Shown here piece by piece: positions 1 through 9,529 of a stretch of 26,646 bases of DNA. The DNA is from Saccoglossus kowalevskii. Taxonomy: Eukaryota; Hemichordata; Enteropneusta; Harrimaniidae. The position numbers and the translations under genes were made by a program. A model generated the notes under the pieces. The model did not search any database. It worked only from the letters and a program-made list of their open reading frames with translations, and was not told where the DNA came from. Location: positions 1 to 26,646 of the forward strand of contig NW_003106214.1 of assembly GCF_000003605.2 (NCBI RefSeq), in the 5' to 3' direction. The stretch's first letter is position 1. Each line of letters starts with the position of its first letter.

Positions 1-4
1 CATC

Positions 5-315
5 TTGAGAGTGGACATCACATCTCAAGCAAGTGACCTGGTAATAGCGATATATCTAGCTGCCTTCTTGAGAGTGAGGATCACATCTCAAGCAAGTGAC
101 CTGGTAATAGCAATATATCTAGCTGTCTTCTTGAGAGTGGACATCACATCTCAAGCAAGTGACCTGGTAATAGCAATATATCTAGCTGCCTTCTTGAGAG
201 TGGACATCACATCTCAAGCAAGTGACCTGGTAATAGTAATATATCTAGCTGTCTTCTTGAGAGTGAGCCTCACATCTCAGGCGACCTGGTAATATCAATA
301 TATCTAGCTGTCTTC
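5..315 (+). repeat. 311-bp block, T type
   Basis: Four 63-bp monomers (D with GCGATA, R, D, D with AATAGTAATAT) and a terminal 59-bp T monomer at 257-315. That monomer reads CTCAGGCGACC instead of CTCAAGCGACC, a variant shared only with the T monomers at 6648-6706 and 10097-10155. It is the only 311-bp block with an R-class monomer. The four bases before it (CATC where CTTC is expected) are the end of a preceding monomer with one substitution. Confidence 0.93.
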
Positions 316-340
316 TTGAGAGTGGACATCACATCTCAAG
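315..340. other. Imperfect palindrome in a consensus monomer (repeated array-wide)
   Basis: CTTGAGA at 315-321 and TCTCAAG at 334-340 are perfect 7-bp reverse complements. Inside them GTG at 322-324 and CAC at 330-332 can pair, leaving a single unpaired A at 333 and a short apical loop. The same arms recur in nearly every monomer. In classes S, SL, N, R and K the inner stem becomes GTGA/TCAC (4 bp) around a 3-nt loop (GCA, GCC, ACA, GGA, AAA); class D has a G.T pair at that position. The array could form hairpins in single-stranded DNA or in a transcript, or offer paired half-sites to a dimeric protein. No function is shown. Confidence 0.75.
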
Positions 341-378
341 CAAGTGACCTGGTAATAGCAATATATCTAGCTGCCTTC
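316..378 (+). repeat. Representative consensus 63-bp monomer (class D)
   Basis: Reference copy for the array, written here from TTGAGAGTGGAC to CTAGCTGCCTTC. Main variable sites, by offset from the first T: 9-14 (GACATC, AGCATC, AGCCTC, AACATC, AGGATC or AAAATC), 21 (C, or T giving TAA), 27 (A or G), 34 (T or A in GACCTGG/GACCAGG), 36 (G, C or T), 43 (C or T), 51 (C or G in TATATCTAG/TATATGTAG) and 58 (C, T or A in GCCTTC/GTCTTC/GACTTC). Each monomer contains an AluI site (AGCT). In the register shown, 63 bp is 21 codons with no stop, which makes the array look open. Confidence 0.97.
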
Positions 379-566
379 TTGAGAGTGGACATCACATCTC
401 AAGCAAGTGACCTGGTAATAGCAATATATCTAGCTGCCTTCTTGAGAGTGGACATCACATCTCAAGCAAGTGACCTGGTAATAGCAATATATCTAGCTGC
501 CTTCTTGAGAGTGGACATCACATCTCAAGCAAGTGACCTGCTAATAGTAATATATCTAGCTGTCTT

Positions 567-592
567 CTTGAGAGTGAGCCTCACATCTCAAG
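567..592. other. Extended palindrome at the 4-bp deletion of a 59-bp monomer
   Basis: In SL monomers the sequence from 567 reads CTTGAGA, GTGAG, C, CTCAC, A, TCTCAAG. It is symmetrical over 12 positions per side apart from one bulged A, the most perfect palindrome in the array. All 27 of the 59-bp monomers are of this SL class, and their AAGT deletion lies one base beyond the right arm (after AAGC). This fits, but does not prove, that hairpin-associated slippage caused the deletion. Confidence 0.7.
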
Positions 593-626
593 CGACCTGG
601 TAATATCAATATATCTAGCTGCCTTC

Positions 627-1063
627 TTGAGAGTGGACATCACATCTCAAGCAAGTGACCTGGTAATAGCAATATATCTAGCTGCCTTCTTGAGAGTGGA
701 CATCACATCTCAAGCAGGTGACCTGGTAATAGCAATATATCTAGCTGTCTTCTTGAGAGTGAGCCTCACATCTCAAGCAAGTGACCTGGTAATAGCAATA
801 TATCTAGCTGACTTCTTGAGAGTGAACATCACATCTCAAGCAAGTGACCTGGTAATAGCAATATATCTAGCTGTCTTCTTGAGAGTGGACATCACATCTC
901 AAGCAAGTGACCTGGTAATAGCAATATATCTAGCTGCCTTCTTGAGAGTGGACATCACATCTCAAGCAAGTGACCTGGTAATAGTAATATATCTAGCTGT
1001 CTTCTTGAGAGTGAGCCTCACATCTCAAGCGACCTGGTAATATCAATATATCTAGCTGTCTTC
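627..1063 (+). repeat. 437-bp block, T type
   Basis: Six 63-bp monomers (D, D with CAGGTGACC, SL ending GACTTC, N, D, D with AATAGTAATAT) plus the 59-bp T monomer 1005-1063. It is a shortened relative of the 752-bp blocks at 7018 and 18203, lacking five D monomers (315 bp). Confidence 0.92.
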
Positions 1064-1374
1064 TTGAGAGTGGACATCACATCTCAAGCAAGTGACCTGG
1101 TAATAGCAATATATCTAGCTGCCTTCTTGACAGTGGACATCACATCTCAAGCAAGTGACCTGGTAATAGCAATATATCTAGCTGCCTTCTTGAGAGTGAG
1201 CATCACATCTCAAGCAAGTGACCAGGTAATAGCAATATATCTAGCTGCCTTCTTGAGAGTGGACATCACATCTCAAGCAAGTGACCTGGTAATAGTAATA
1301 TATCTAGCTGTCTTCTTGAGAGTGAGCCTCACATCTCAAGCGACCTGGTAATATCAATATATCTAGCTGTCTTC
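1064..1374 (+). repeat. 311-bp chimeric block, T type
   Basis: The first half carries TTGACAGTGG, shared only with the C-type block at 12672. The second half (S with GACCAGG, then D with AATAGTAATAT, then 59-bp T at 1316-1374) matches the end of the 563-bp T blocks. This makes it the best candidate for an unequal-exchange or conversion junction, and explains why two T monomers follow each other here (1005 and 1316). Confidence 0.88.
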
Positions 1375-1685
1375 TTGAGAGTGGACATCACATCTCAAGC
1401 AAGTGACCTGGTAATAGCAATATATCTAGCTGCCTTCTTGAGAGTGGACATCACATCTCAAGCAAGTGACCTGGTAATAGCAATATATCTAGCTGCCTTC
1501 TTGAGAGTGGACATCACATCTCAAGCAAGTGACCTGGTAATAGCAATATATCTAGCTGCCTTCTTGAGAGTGGACATCACATCTCAAGCAAGTGACCTGC
1601 TAATAGTAATATATCTAGCTGTCTTCTTGAGAGTGAGCCTCACATCTCAAGCGACCTGGTAATATCAATATATCTAGCTGCCTTC
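1375..1685 (+). repeat. 311-bp block, C type
   Basis: Same monomer order as 316-626 (D, D, D, D with CTGCTAATAG) with the 59-bp C monomer at 1627-1685. It ends the left dense higher-order domain. Confidence 0.94.
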
Positions 1686-2063
1686 TTGAGAGTGGACATC
1701 ACATCTCAAGCAAGTGACCTGGTAATAGCAATATATCTAGCTGCCTTCTTGAGAGTGGACATCACATCTCAAGCAAGTGACCTAATAATAGCAATATATC
1801 TAGCTGCCTTCTTGAGAGTGGACATCACATCTCAAGCAAGTGACCTGGTAATAGCAATATATCTAGCTGCCTTCTTGAGAGTGGACATCACATCTCAAGC
1901 AAGTGACCTGGTAATAGCAATATATCTAGCTGCCTTTTTGAGAGTGGACACCACATCTCAAGCAAGTGACCTGGTAATAGCAATATATGTAGCTGTCTTC
2001 TTGAGAGTGGACATCACATCTCAAGCAAGTGACTTGGTAATAGCAATATATCTAGCTGCCTTC

Positions 2064-2252
2064 TTGAGAGTGGACATCACATCTTAAGCAAGTGACCTGG
2101 TAATAGCAATATATCTAGCTGATTTCTTGAGAGTGAGCCTCACATCTCAAGCAAGTGACCTGGTAATAGCAATATATCTAGCTGCCTTCTGGAGAATGAG
2201 CATCACATCTTAAGCAAGTGACCTGGTAATAGCAATATATCTAGCTGCCTTC
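2064..2252 (+). repeat. Stop-monomer cassette, copy 1
   Basis: Three monomers: D with CAA changed to TAA (TAA at 2085-2087, creating CTTAAG), an SL monomer preceded by CTGATTTC, and GAATGAGCATC with a second TAA at 2211-2213. The third monomer begins CTGGAGAATG in place of CTTGAGAATG, a private change in this copy. The two TAA codons are 126 bp apart, so both close the otherwise open frame. Confidence 0.93.
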
Positions 2253-2756
2253 TTGAGAGTGGACATCACATCTCAAGCAAGTGACCTGGTAATAGCGATA
2301 TATCTAGCTGCCTTCTTGAGAGTGAGGATCACATCTCAAGCAAGTGACCTGGTAATAGCAATATATGTAGCTGTCTTCTTGAAAGTGAGCCTCACATCTC
2401 AAGCAAGTGACCTGGTAATAGCAATATATCTGGCTGCCTTCTTGAGAGTGAGCATCACATCTCAAGCAAGTGACCTGGTAATAGCAATATATCTAGCTGT
2501 CTTCTTGAGAGTGAGCATCACATCTCAAGCAAGTGACCTGGTAATAGCGATATATCTAGCTGCCTTCTTGAGAGTGAGGATCACATCTCAAGCAAGTGAC
2601 CTGGTAATAGCAATATATGTAGCTGTCTTCTTGAAAGTGAGCATCACATCTCAAGCAAGTGACCTGGTAATAGCAATATATGTAGCTGTCTTCTTGAGAG
2701 TGAGGATCACATCTCAAGCAAGTGACCTGGTAATAGCAATATATCTAGCTGCCTTC
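2253..2756 (+). repeat. R cluster, copy 1 (252-bp sub-higher-order repeat)
   Basis: Eight monomers rich in R-class (AGGATC) units, with TTGAAAGTG, TATATGTAG and GCGATATATC markers. The GCGATA marker recurs 252 bp apart (2295 and 2547), so four monomers form a local sub-unit repeated twice. The same cluster recurs at 10534 and 16381. Confidence 0.92.
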
Positions 2757-2945
2757 TTGAGAGTGAACATCACATCTCAAGCAAGTGACCTGTTAATAGC
2801 AATATATCTAGCTGCCTTCTTGAGAGTGGACATCACATCTCAAGCAAGTGACCTGGTAATAGCAATATATCTAGCTGTCTTCTTGAGAGTGGACATCACA
2901 TCTCAAGCAAGTGACTTGGTAATAGCAATATATCTAGCTGCCTTC

Positions 2946-3134
2946 TTGAGAGTGGACATCACATCTTAAGCAAGTGACCTGGTAATAGCAATATATCTAG
3001 CTGATTTCTTGAGAGTGAGCCTCACATCTCAAGCAAGTGACCTGGTAATAGCAATATATCTAGCTGCCTTCTTGAGAATGAGCATCACATCTTAAGCAAG
3101 TGACCTGGTAATAGCAATATATCTAGCTGCCTTC
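2946..3134 (+). repeat. Stop-monomer cassette, copy 2
   Basis: Same three-monomer arrangement as 2064-2252, with TAA at 2967-2969 and again 126 bp later. The third monomer keeps TTGAGAATG. It lies between the R cluster and the P cluster, an order repeated at 11164. Confidence 0.93.
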
Positions 3135-3197
3135 TTGAGAGTGGACATCACATCTCAAGCAAGTGACCTGGTAATAGCAATATATCTAGCTGCCTTC

Positions 3198-3890
3198 TTG
3201 GGAGTGGACATCTTATCTCAAGCAGGTGACCTGGTAATAGCAATATATGTAGCTGCCTTCTCGAGAGTGAGCCTCACATCTCCAGCAAGTGACCTGGTAA
3301 TAGCAATATATGTAGCTGTCTTCTTGAGAGTGAGCCTCACATCTCAAGCAAGTGACCTGGTAATAGCAATATATGTAGCTGCCTTCTTGAGAGTGAGCCT
3401 CACATCTCCAGCAAGTGACCTGGTAATAGCAATATATGTAGCTGTCTTCTTGAGAGTGAGCCTCACATCTCAAGCAAGTGACCTGGTAATAGCAATATAT
3501 GTAGCTGCCTTCTTGAGAGTGAACATCACATCTCAAGCAAGTGACCTGGTAATAGCAATATATGTAGCTGTCTTCTTGAGAGTGAGCCTCACATCTCCAG
3601 CAAGTGACCTGGTAATAGCAATATATCTAGCTGCCTTCTTGAGAGTGAACATCACATCTCAAGCAAGTGACCTGGTAATAGCAATATATCTAGCTGTCTT
3701 CTTGAGAGTGAGCCTCACATCTCAAGCAAGTGACCTGGTAATAGCAATATATCTAGCTGCCTTCTTGAGAGTGAGCATCACATCTCAAGCAAGTGACCAG
3801 GTAATAGCAATATATCTAGCTGCCTTCTTGAGAGTGAGCATCACATCTCAAGCAAGTGACCAGGTAATAGCAATATATCTAGCTGCCTTC
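3198..3890 (+). repeat. P cluster, copy 1 (expanded)
   Basis: Starts with TTGGGAGTGGACATCTTATC at 3198, then a TTCTCGAGAGTG monomer (XhoI-type CTCGAG at 3260-3265) and SL monomers alternating CATCTCCAGC and CATCTCAAGC, mostly with TATATGTAG, ending with two S monomers carrying GACCAGG. It has 11 monomers; the copies at 8963, 11416 and 17074 have nine. The extra 126 bp is a local duplication of an SL pair. TATATGTAG removes a minus-strand stop, so short antisense ORFs appear here. Confidence 0.92.
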
Positions 3891-5083
3891 TTGAGAGTGG
3901 ACATCACATCTCAAGCAAGTGACCTGGTAATAGCAATATATCTAGCTGCCTTCTTGAGAGTGGACATCACATTTCAAGCAAGTGACCTGGTAATAGCAAT
4001 ATATCTAGCTGCCTTCTTGAGAGTGGACATCACATCTCAAGCAAGTGACCTGGTAATAGCAATATATCTAGCTGCTTTCTTGAGAGTGGACATCACATCT
4101 CAAGCAAGTGACCTGGTAATAGCAATATATCTAGCTGCCTTCTTGAGAGTGGACATCACATCTCAAGCAAGTGACCTGGTAATAGCAATATATCTAGCTG
4201 CCTTCTTGAGAGTGGACATCACATCTCAAGCAGGTGACCTGGTAATAGCAATATATCTAGCTGTCTTCTTGAGAGTGAGCCTCACATCTCAAGTAAGTGA
4301 CCTGGTAATAGCAATATATCTAGCTGCCTTCTTGAGAGTGAGCATCACATCTCAAGCAAGTGACCTGGTAATAGTAATATATCCAGCTGTCTTCTTGAGA
4401 GTGGACATCACATCTCAAGCAAGTGACCTGGTAATAGCAATATATTTAGCTGCCTTCTTGAGAGTGAGCATCACATCTCAAGCAAGTGACCTGGTAATAA
4501 CAATATATCTAGCTGCCTTCTTGAGAGTGGACATCACATCTCAAGCAAGTGACCTGGTAATAGCAATATATCTAGCTGCCTTCTTGAGAGTGGACATCAC
4601 ATCTCAAGCAAGTGACCTAATAATAGCAATATATCTAGCTGCCTTCTTGAGAGTGGACATCACATCTCAAGCAAGTGACCTGGTAATAGCAATATATCTA
4701 GCTGCCTTCTTGAGAGTGGACATCACATCTCAAGCAAGTGACCTGGTAATAGCAATATATCTAGCTGCCTTTTTGAGAGTGGACATCACATCTCAAGCAA
4801 GTGACTTGGTAATAGCAATATATGTAGCTGTCTTCTTGAGAGTGAGCCTCACATCTCAAGCAAGTGACCTGGTAATAGCAATATATCTAGCTGCCTTCTT
4901 GAGAGTGAGCATCACATCTCAAGCAAGTGACCAGGTAATAGCAATATATCTAGCTGCCTTCTTGAGAGTGGACATCACATCTCAAGCAAGTGACCTGGTA
5001 ATAGTAATATATCTAGCTGTCTTCTTGAGAGTGAGCCTCACATCTCAAGCGACCTGGTAATATCAATATATCTAGCTGTCTTC

Positions 5084-5394
5084 TTGAGAGTGGACATCAC
5101 ATCTCAAGCAAGTGACCTGGTAATAGCAATATATCTAGCTGCCTTCTTGAGAGTGGACATCACATCTCAAGCAAGTGACCTGGTAATAGCAATATATCTA
5201 GCTGCCTTCTTGAGAGTGGACATCACATCTCAAGCAAGTGACCTGGTAATAGCAATATATCTAGCTGCCTTCTTGAGAGTGGACATCACATCTCAAGCAA
5301 GTGACCTGCTAATAGTAATATATCTAGCTGTCTTCTTGAGAGTGAGCCTCACATCTCAAGCGACCTGGTAATATCAATATATCTAGCTGCCTTC
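5084..5394 (+). repeat. 311-bp block, C type
   Basis: Canonical order (three D, D with CTGCTAATAG, 59-bp C at 5336-5394), directly after the T monomer at 5025-5083. Confidence 0.94.
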
Positions 5395-6210
5395 TTGAGA
5401 GTGGACATCACATCTCAAGCAAGTGACCTGGTAATAGCAATATATCTAGCTGCCTTCTTGAGAGTGGACATCACATCTCAAGCAAGTGACCTAATAATAG
5501 CAATATATCTAGCTGCCTTCTTGAGAGTGGACATCACATCTCAAGCAAGTGACCTGCTAATAGTAATATATCTAGCTGTCCTTCTTGAGAGTGAGCCTCA
5601 CATCTCAAGCAAGTGACCTGGTAATAGCAATATATCTAGCTGCCTTCTTGAGAGTGGACATCACATCTCAAGCAAGTGACCTGGTAATAGCAATATATCT
5701 AGCTGCCTTCTTGAGAGTGGACATCACATCTCAAGCAAGTGACCTAATAATAGCAATATATCTAGCTGCCTTCTTGAGAGTGGACATCACATCTCAAGCA
5801 AGTGACCTGGTAATAGCAATATATCTAGCTGCCTTCTTGAGAGTGGACATCACATCTCAAGCAAGTGACCTGGTAATAGCAATATATCTAGCTGCCTTTT
5901 TGAGAGTGGACATCACATCTCAAGCAAGTGACCTGGTAATAGCAATATATGTAGCTGTCTTCTTGAGAGTGAGCCTCACATCTCAAGCAAGTGACCTGGT
6001 AATAGCAATATATCTAGCTGCCTTCTTGAGAGTGAGCATCACATCTCAAGCAAGTGACCAGGTAATAGCAATATATCTAGCTGCCTTCTTGAGAGTGGAC
6101 ATCACATCTCAAGCAAGTGACCTGGTAATAGTAATATATCTAGCTGTCTTCTTGAGAGTGAGCCTCACATCTCAAGCGACCTGGTAATATCAATATATCT
6201 AGCTGTCTTC
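5395..6210 (+). repeat. 816-bp block, T type, with a 64-bp monomer
   Basis: It begins D, D with CCTAATAATAG, D with CTGCTAATAG, as if heading to a C monomer. Instead the third monomer is 64 bp and a full-length SL monomer follows at 5585. From 5648 it repeats the 563-bp T pattern to the 59-bp T monomer at 6152-6210. Its length is 563 + 253, i.e. four extra monomers, one of them 64 bp. Confidence 0.9.
5521..5584 (+). repeat. 64-bp monomer with 1-bp insertion
   Basis: CTGTCCTTCTTG replaces CTGTCTTCTTG, one extra C. No other monomer in the window has it. It lies exactly where the expected 59-bp C monomer is replaced by a full-length SL monomer, so it marks either an exchange breakpoint or a consensus error in the assembly. 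Confidence 0.9.
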
Positions 6211-6521
6211 TTGAGAGTGGACATCACATCTCAAGCAAGTGACCTGGTAATAGCAATATATCTAGCTGCCTTCTTGAGAGTGGACATCACATCTCAAGCA
6301 AGTGACCTGGTAATAACAATATATCTAGCTGCCTTCTTGAGAGTGGACATCACATCTCAAGCAAGTGACCTGGTAATAGCAATATATCTAGCTGCCTTCT
6401 TGAGAGTGGACATCACATCTCAAGCAAGTGACCTGCTAATAGTAATATATCTAGCTGTCTTCTTGAGAGTGAGCCTCACATCTCAAGCGACCTGGTAATA
6501 TCAATATATCTAGCTGCCTTC
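6211..6521 (+). repeat. 311-bp block, C type
   Basis: Canonical order. The second monomer carries GTAATAACAAT instead of GTAATAGCAAT, as does the block at 19829. The 59-bp C monomer is 6463-6521. Confidence 0.94.
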
Positions 6522-6706
6522 TTGAGAGTGGACATCACATCTCAAGCAAGTGACCTGGTAATAGCAATATATCTAGCTGCCTTCTTGAGAGTGGACATCA
6601 CATCTCAAGCAAGTGACCTGGTAATAGTAATATATCTAGCTGTCTTCTTGAGAGTGAGCCTCACATCTCAGGCGACCTGGTAATATCAATATATCTAGCT
6701 GTCTTC
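6522..6706 (+). repeat. 185-bp contracted block, T type
   Basis: Only two D monomers (the second with AATAGTAATAT) and a 59-bp T monomer at 6648-6706 with the rare CAGGCGACC. This is the shortest block, most simply a deletion derivative of a 311-bp or longer T block. Confidence 0.92.
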
Positions 6707-7017
6707 TTGAGAGTGGACATCACATCTCAAGCAAGTGACCTGGTAATAGCAATATATCTAGCTGCCTTCTTGAGAGTGGACATCACATCTCAAGCAAGTG
6801 ACCTGGTAATAGCAATATATCTAGCTGCCTTCTTGAGAGTGGACATCACATCTCAAGCAAGTGACCTGGTAATAGCAATATATCTAGCTGCCTTCTTGAG
6901 AGTGGACATCACATCTCAAGCAAGTGACCTGCTAATAGTAATATATCTAGCTGTCTTCTTGAGAGTGAGCCTCACATCTCAAGCGACCTGGTAATATCAA
7001 TATATCTAGCTGCCTTC
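6707..7017 (+). repeat. 311-bp block, C type
   Basis: Canonical order with the 59-bp C monomer at 6959-7017. Confidence 0.94.
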
Positions 7018-7769
7018 TTGAGAGTGGACATCACATCTCAAGCAAGTGACCTGGTAATAGCAATATATCTAGCTGCCTTCTTGAGAGTGGACATCACATC
7101 TCAAGCAAGTGACCTGGTAATAGCAATATATCTAGCTGCCTTCTTGAGAGTGGACATCACATCTCAAGCAAGTGACCTGGTAATAGCAATATATCTAGCT
7201 GCCTTCTTGAGAGTGGACATCACATCTCAAGCAAGTGACCTGGTAATAGCAATATATCTAGCTGCTTTCTTGAGAGTGGACATCACATCTCAAGCAAGTG
7301 ACCTGGTAATAGCAATATATATAGCTGCCTTCTTGAGAGTGGACATCACATCTCAAGCAAGTGACCTGGTAATAGCAATATATCTAGCTGCCTTCTTGAG
7401 AGTGGACATCACATCTCAAGCAGGTGACCTGGTAATAGCAATATATCTAGCTGTCTTCTTGAGAGTGAGCCTCACATCTCAAGCAAGTGACCTGGTAATA
7501 GCAATATATCTAGCTGACTTCTTGAGAGTGAACATCACATCTCAAGCAAGTGACCTGGTAATAGCAATATATCTAGCTGTCTTCTTGAGAGTGGACATCA
7601 CATCTCAAGCAAGTGACCTGGTAATAGCAATATATCTAGCTGCCTTCTTGAGAGTGGACATCACATCTCAAGCAAGTGACCTGGTAATAGTAATATATCT
7701 AGCTGTCTTCTTGAGAGTGAGCCTCACATCTCAAGCGACCTGGTAATATCAATATATCTAGCTGTCTTC
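7018..7769 (+). repeat. 752-bp block, T type
   Basis: Eleven 63-bp monomers: six D (one with TATATATAG at 7316-7324), D with CAGGTGACC, SL ending GACTTC, N, D, D with AATAGTAATAT; then 59-bp T at 7711-7769. It matches 18203-18954 monomer for monomer at an offset of 11185, differing for example in the first monomer (D here, S there). Confidence 0.93.
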
Positions 7770-8080
7770 TTGAGAGTGGACATCACATCTCAAGCAGGTG
7801 ACCTGGTAATAGCAATATATCTAGCTGCCTTCTTGAGAGTGGACATCACATCTCAAGCAAGTGACCTGGTAATAGCAATATATCTAGCTGCCTTCTTGAG
7901 AGTGGACATCACATCTCAAGCAAGTGACCTGGTAATAGCAATATATCTAGCTGCCTTCTTGAGAGTGGACATCACATCTCAAGCAAGTGACCTGCTAATA
8001 GTAATATATCTAGCTGTCTTCTTGAGAGTGAGCCTCACATCTCAAGCGACCTGGTAATATCAATATATCTAGCTGCCTTC
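7770..8080 (+). repeat. 311-bp block, C type, with CAGGTGACC start
   Basis: The first monomer carries CAAGCAGGTGACC, a marker shared by the blocks at 18955 and 22971. This ties these three 311-bp blocks and their left neighbours into one duplicated family. The 59-bp C monomer is 8022-8080. Confidence 0.94.
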
Positions 8081-8143
8081 TTGAGAGTGGACATCACATC
8101 TCAAGCAAGTGACCTGGTAATAGCAATATATCTAGCTGCCTTC

Positions 8144-8521
8144 TTGAGAGTGGACATCACATCTCAAGCAGGTGACCTGGTAATAGCAATATATCTAGCT
8201 GTCTTCTTGAGAGTGAGCCTCACATCTCAAGCAAGTGACCTGGTAATAGCAATATTACTAGCTGCCTTCTTGAGAGTGAGCATCACATCTCAAGCAAGTG
8301 ACCTGGTAATAGCAATATATCTAGCTGACTTCTTGAGAGTGAACATCACATCTCAAGCAAGTGACCTGGTAATAGCAATATATCTAGCTGCCTTCTTTAG
8401 AGTGGACATCACATCTCAAGCAAGTGACCTGGTAATAGTAATATATCTAGCTGCCTTCTTGAGAGTGAACATCACATCTCAAGCAAGTGACCTGGTAATA
8501 GCAATATATCTAGCTGTCTTC
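8144..8521 (+). repeat. AATATTACTAG segment, short copy
   Basis: Six monomers: D with CAGGTGACC; SL with AATATTACTAG in place of AATATATCTAG; S ending GACTTC; N; a monomer beginning TTTAGAGTGG; N. The order matches the starts of 14176-14742 and 24408-24974, then diverges after the last N monomer. Confidence 0.88.
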
Positions 8522-8710
8522 TTGAGAGTGAACATCACATCTCAAGCAAGTGACCTGTTAATAGCAATATATCTAGCTGCCTTCTTGAGAGTGGACATCA
8601 CATCTCAAGCAAGTGACCTGGTAATAGCAATATATCTAGCTGTCTTCTTGAGAGTGGACATCACATCTCAAGCAAGTGACTTGGTAATAGCAATATATCT
8701 AGCTGCCTTC

Positions 8711-8899
8711 TTGAGAGTGGACATCACATCTTAAGCAAGTGACCTGGTAATAGCAATATATCTAGCTGATTTCTTGAGAGTGAGCCTCACATCTCAAGCA
8801 AGTGACCTGGTAATAGCAATATATCTAGCTGCCTTCTTGAGAATGAGCATCACATCTTAAGCAAGTGACCTGGTAATAGCAATATATCTAGCTGCCTTC
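8711..8899 (+). repeat. Stop-monomer cassette, copy 3
   Basis: TAA at 8732-8734 and again 126 bp later, with the CTGATTTC marker between them. It leads directly into the P cluster through one D monomer, without an R cluster. Confidence 0.93.
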
Positions 8900-8962
8900 T
8901 TGAGAGTGGACATCACATCTCAAGCAAGTGACCTGGTAATAGCAATATATCTAGCTGCCTTC

Positions 8963-9529
8963 TTGGGAGTGGACATCTTATCTCAAGCAGGTGACCTGGT
9001 AATAGCAATATATGTAGCTGCCTTCTCGAGAGTGAGCCTCACATCTCCAGCAAGTGACCTGGTAATAGCAATATATGTAGCTGTCTTCTTGAGAGTGAGC
9101 CTCACATCTCAAGCAAGTGACCTGGTAATAGCAATATATGTAGCTGCCTTCTTGAGAGTGAACATCACATCTCAAGCAAGTGACCTGGTAATAGCAATAT
9201 ATGTAGCTGTCTTCTTGAGAGTGAGCCTCACATCTCCAGCAAGTGACCTGGTAATAGCAATATATCTAGCTGCCTTCTTGAGAGTGAACATCACATCTCA
9301 AGCAAGTGACCTGGTAATAGCAATATATCTAGCTGTCTTCTTGAGAGTGAGCCTCACATCTCAAGCAAGTGACCTGGTAATAGCAATATATCTAGCTGCC
9401 TTCTTGAGAGTGAGCATCACATCTCAAGCAAGTGACCAGGTAATAGCAATATATCTAGCTGCCTTCTTGAGAGTGAGCATCACATCTCAAGCAAGTGACC
9501 AGGTAATAGCAATATATCTAGCTGCCTTC
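8963..9529 (+). repeat. P cluster, copy 2
   Basis: Nine monomers beginning with TTGGGAGTGGACATCTTATC, then CTCGAG at 9025-9030, alternating CATCTCCAGC and CATCTCAAGC, and ending with two S monomers with GACCAGG. It lacks the 126-bp expansion of the copy at 3198. Confidence 0.93.

Larger units (their letters stand above)
316..626 (+). repeat. 311-bp block, C type
   Basis: Archetype of the most common higher-order unit: three D monomers, one D monomer with the GACCTGCTAATAGTAAT variant ending GTCTTC, then a 59-bp C monomer at 568-626 ending CTGCCTTC. The CTGCTAATAG variant always precedes the C sub-lineage, apart from the 64-bp monomer at 5521. Confidence 0.95.
1686..5083 (+). repeat. 3398-bp mosaic block ending in a T monomer
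   Basis: 53 monomers of 63 bp and a terminal 59-bp T monomer (5025-5083). It opens with seven monomers, including GACACCACA at 1938, that match 25349 onward at an offset of 23663. It then holds two stop-monomer cassettes (2064, 2946), an R cluster (2253) and a P cluster (3198). The part near 4290-4450 (CTCAAGTAAGTG, TATATCCAG, TATATTTAG) matches 17852 onward at an offset of 13561. The right end repeats the organisation of the 563-bp T blocks. Confidence 0.92.

Noticed and set aside
1-4. CATC at the left edge as a boundary of the array
   Set aside because: It differs from the expected CTTC by one base only. Four bases are too few to call a boundary.
3213-3536. Minus-strand ORFs here and at 8978-9175, 11431-11628 and 17089-17286
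   Set aside because: They exist only because TATATGTAG replaces TATATCTAG in consecutive monomers, removing a reverse-strand TAG. All four lie in P clusters and are shadows of the repeat.
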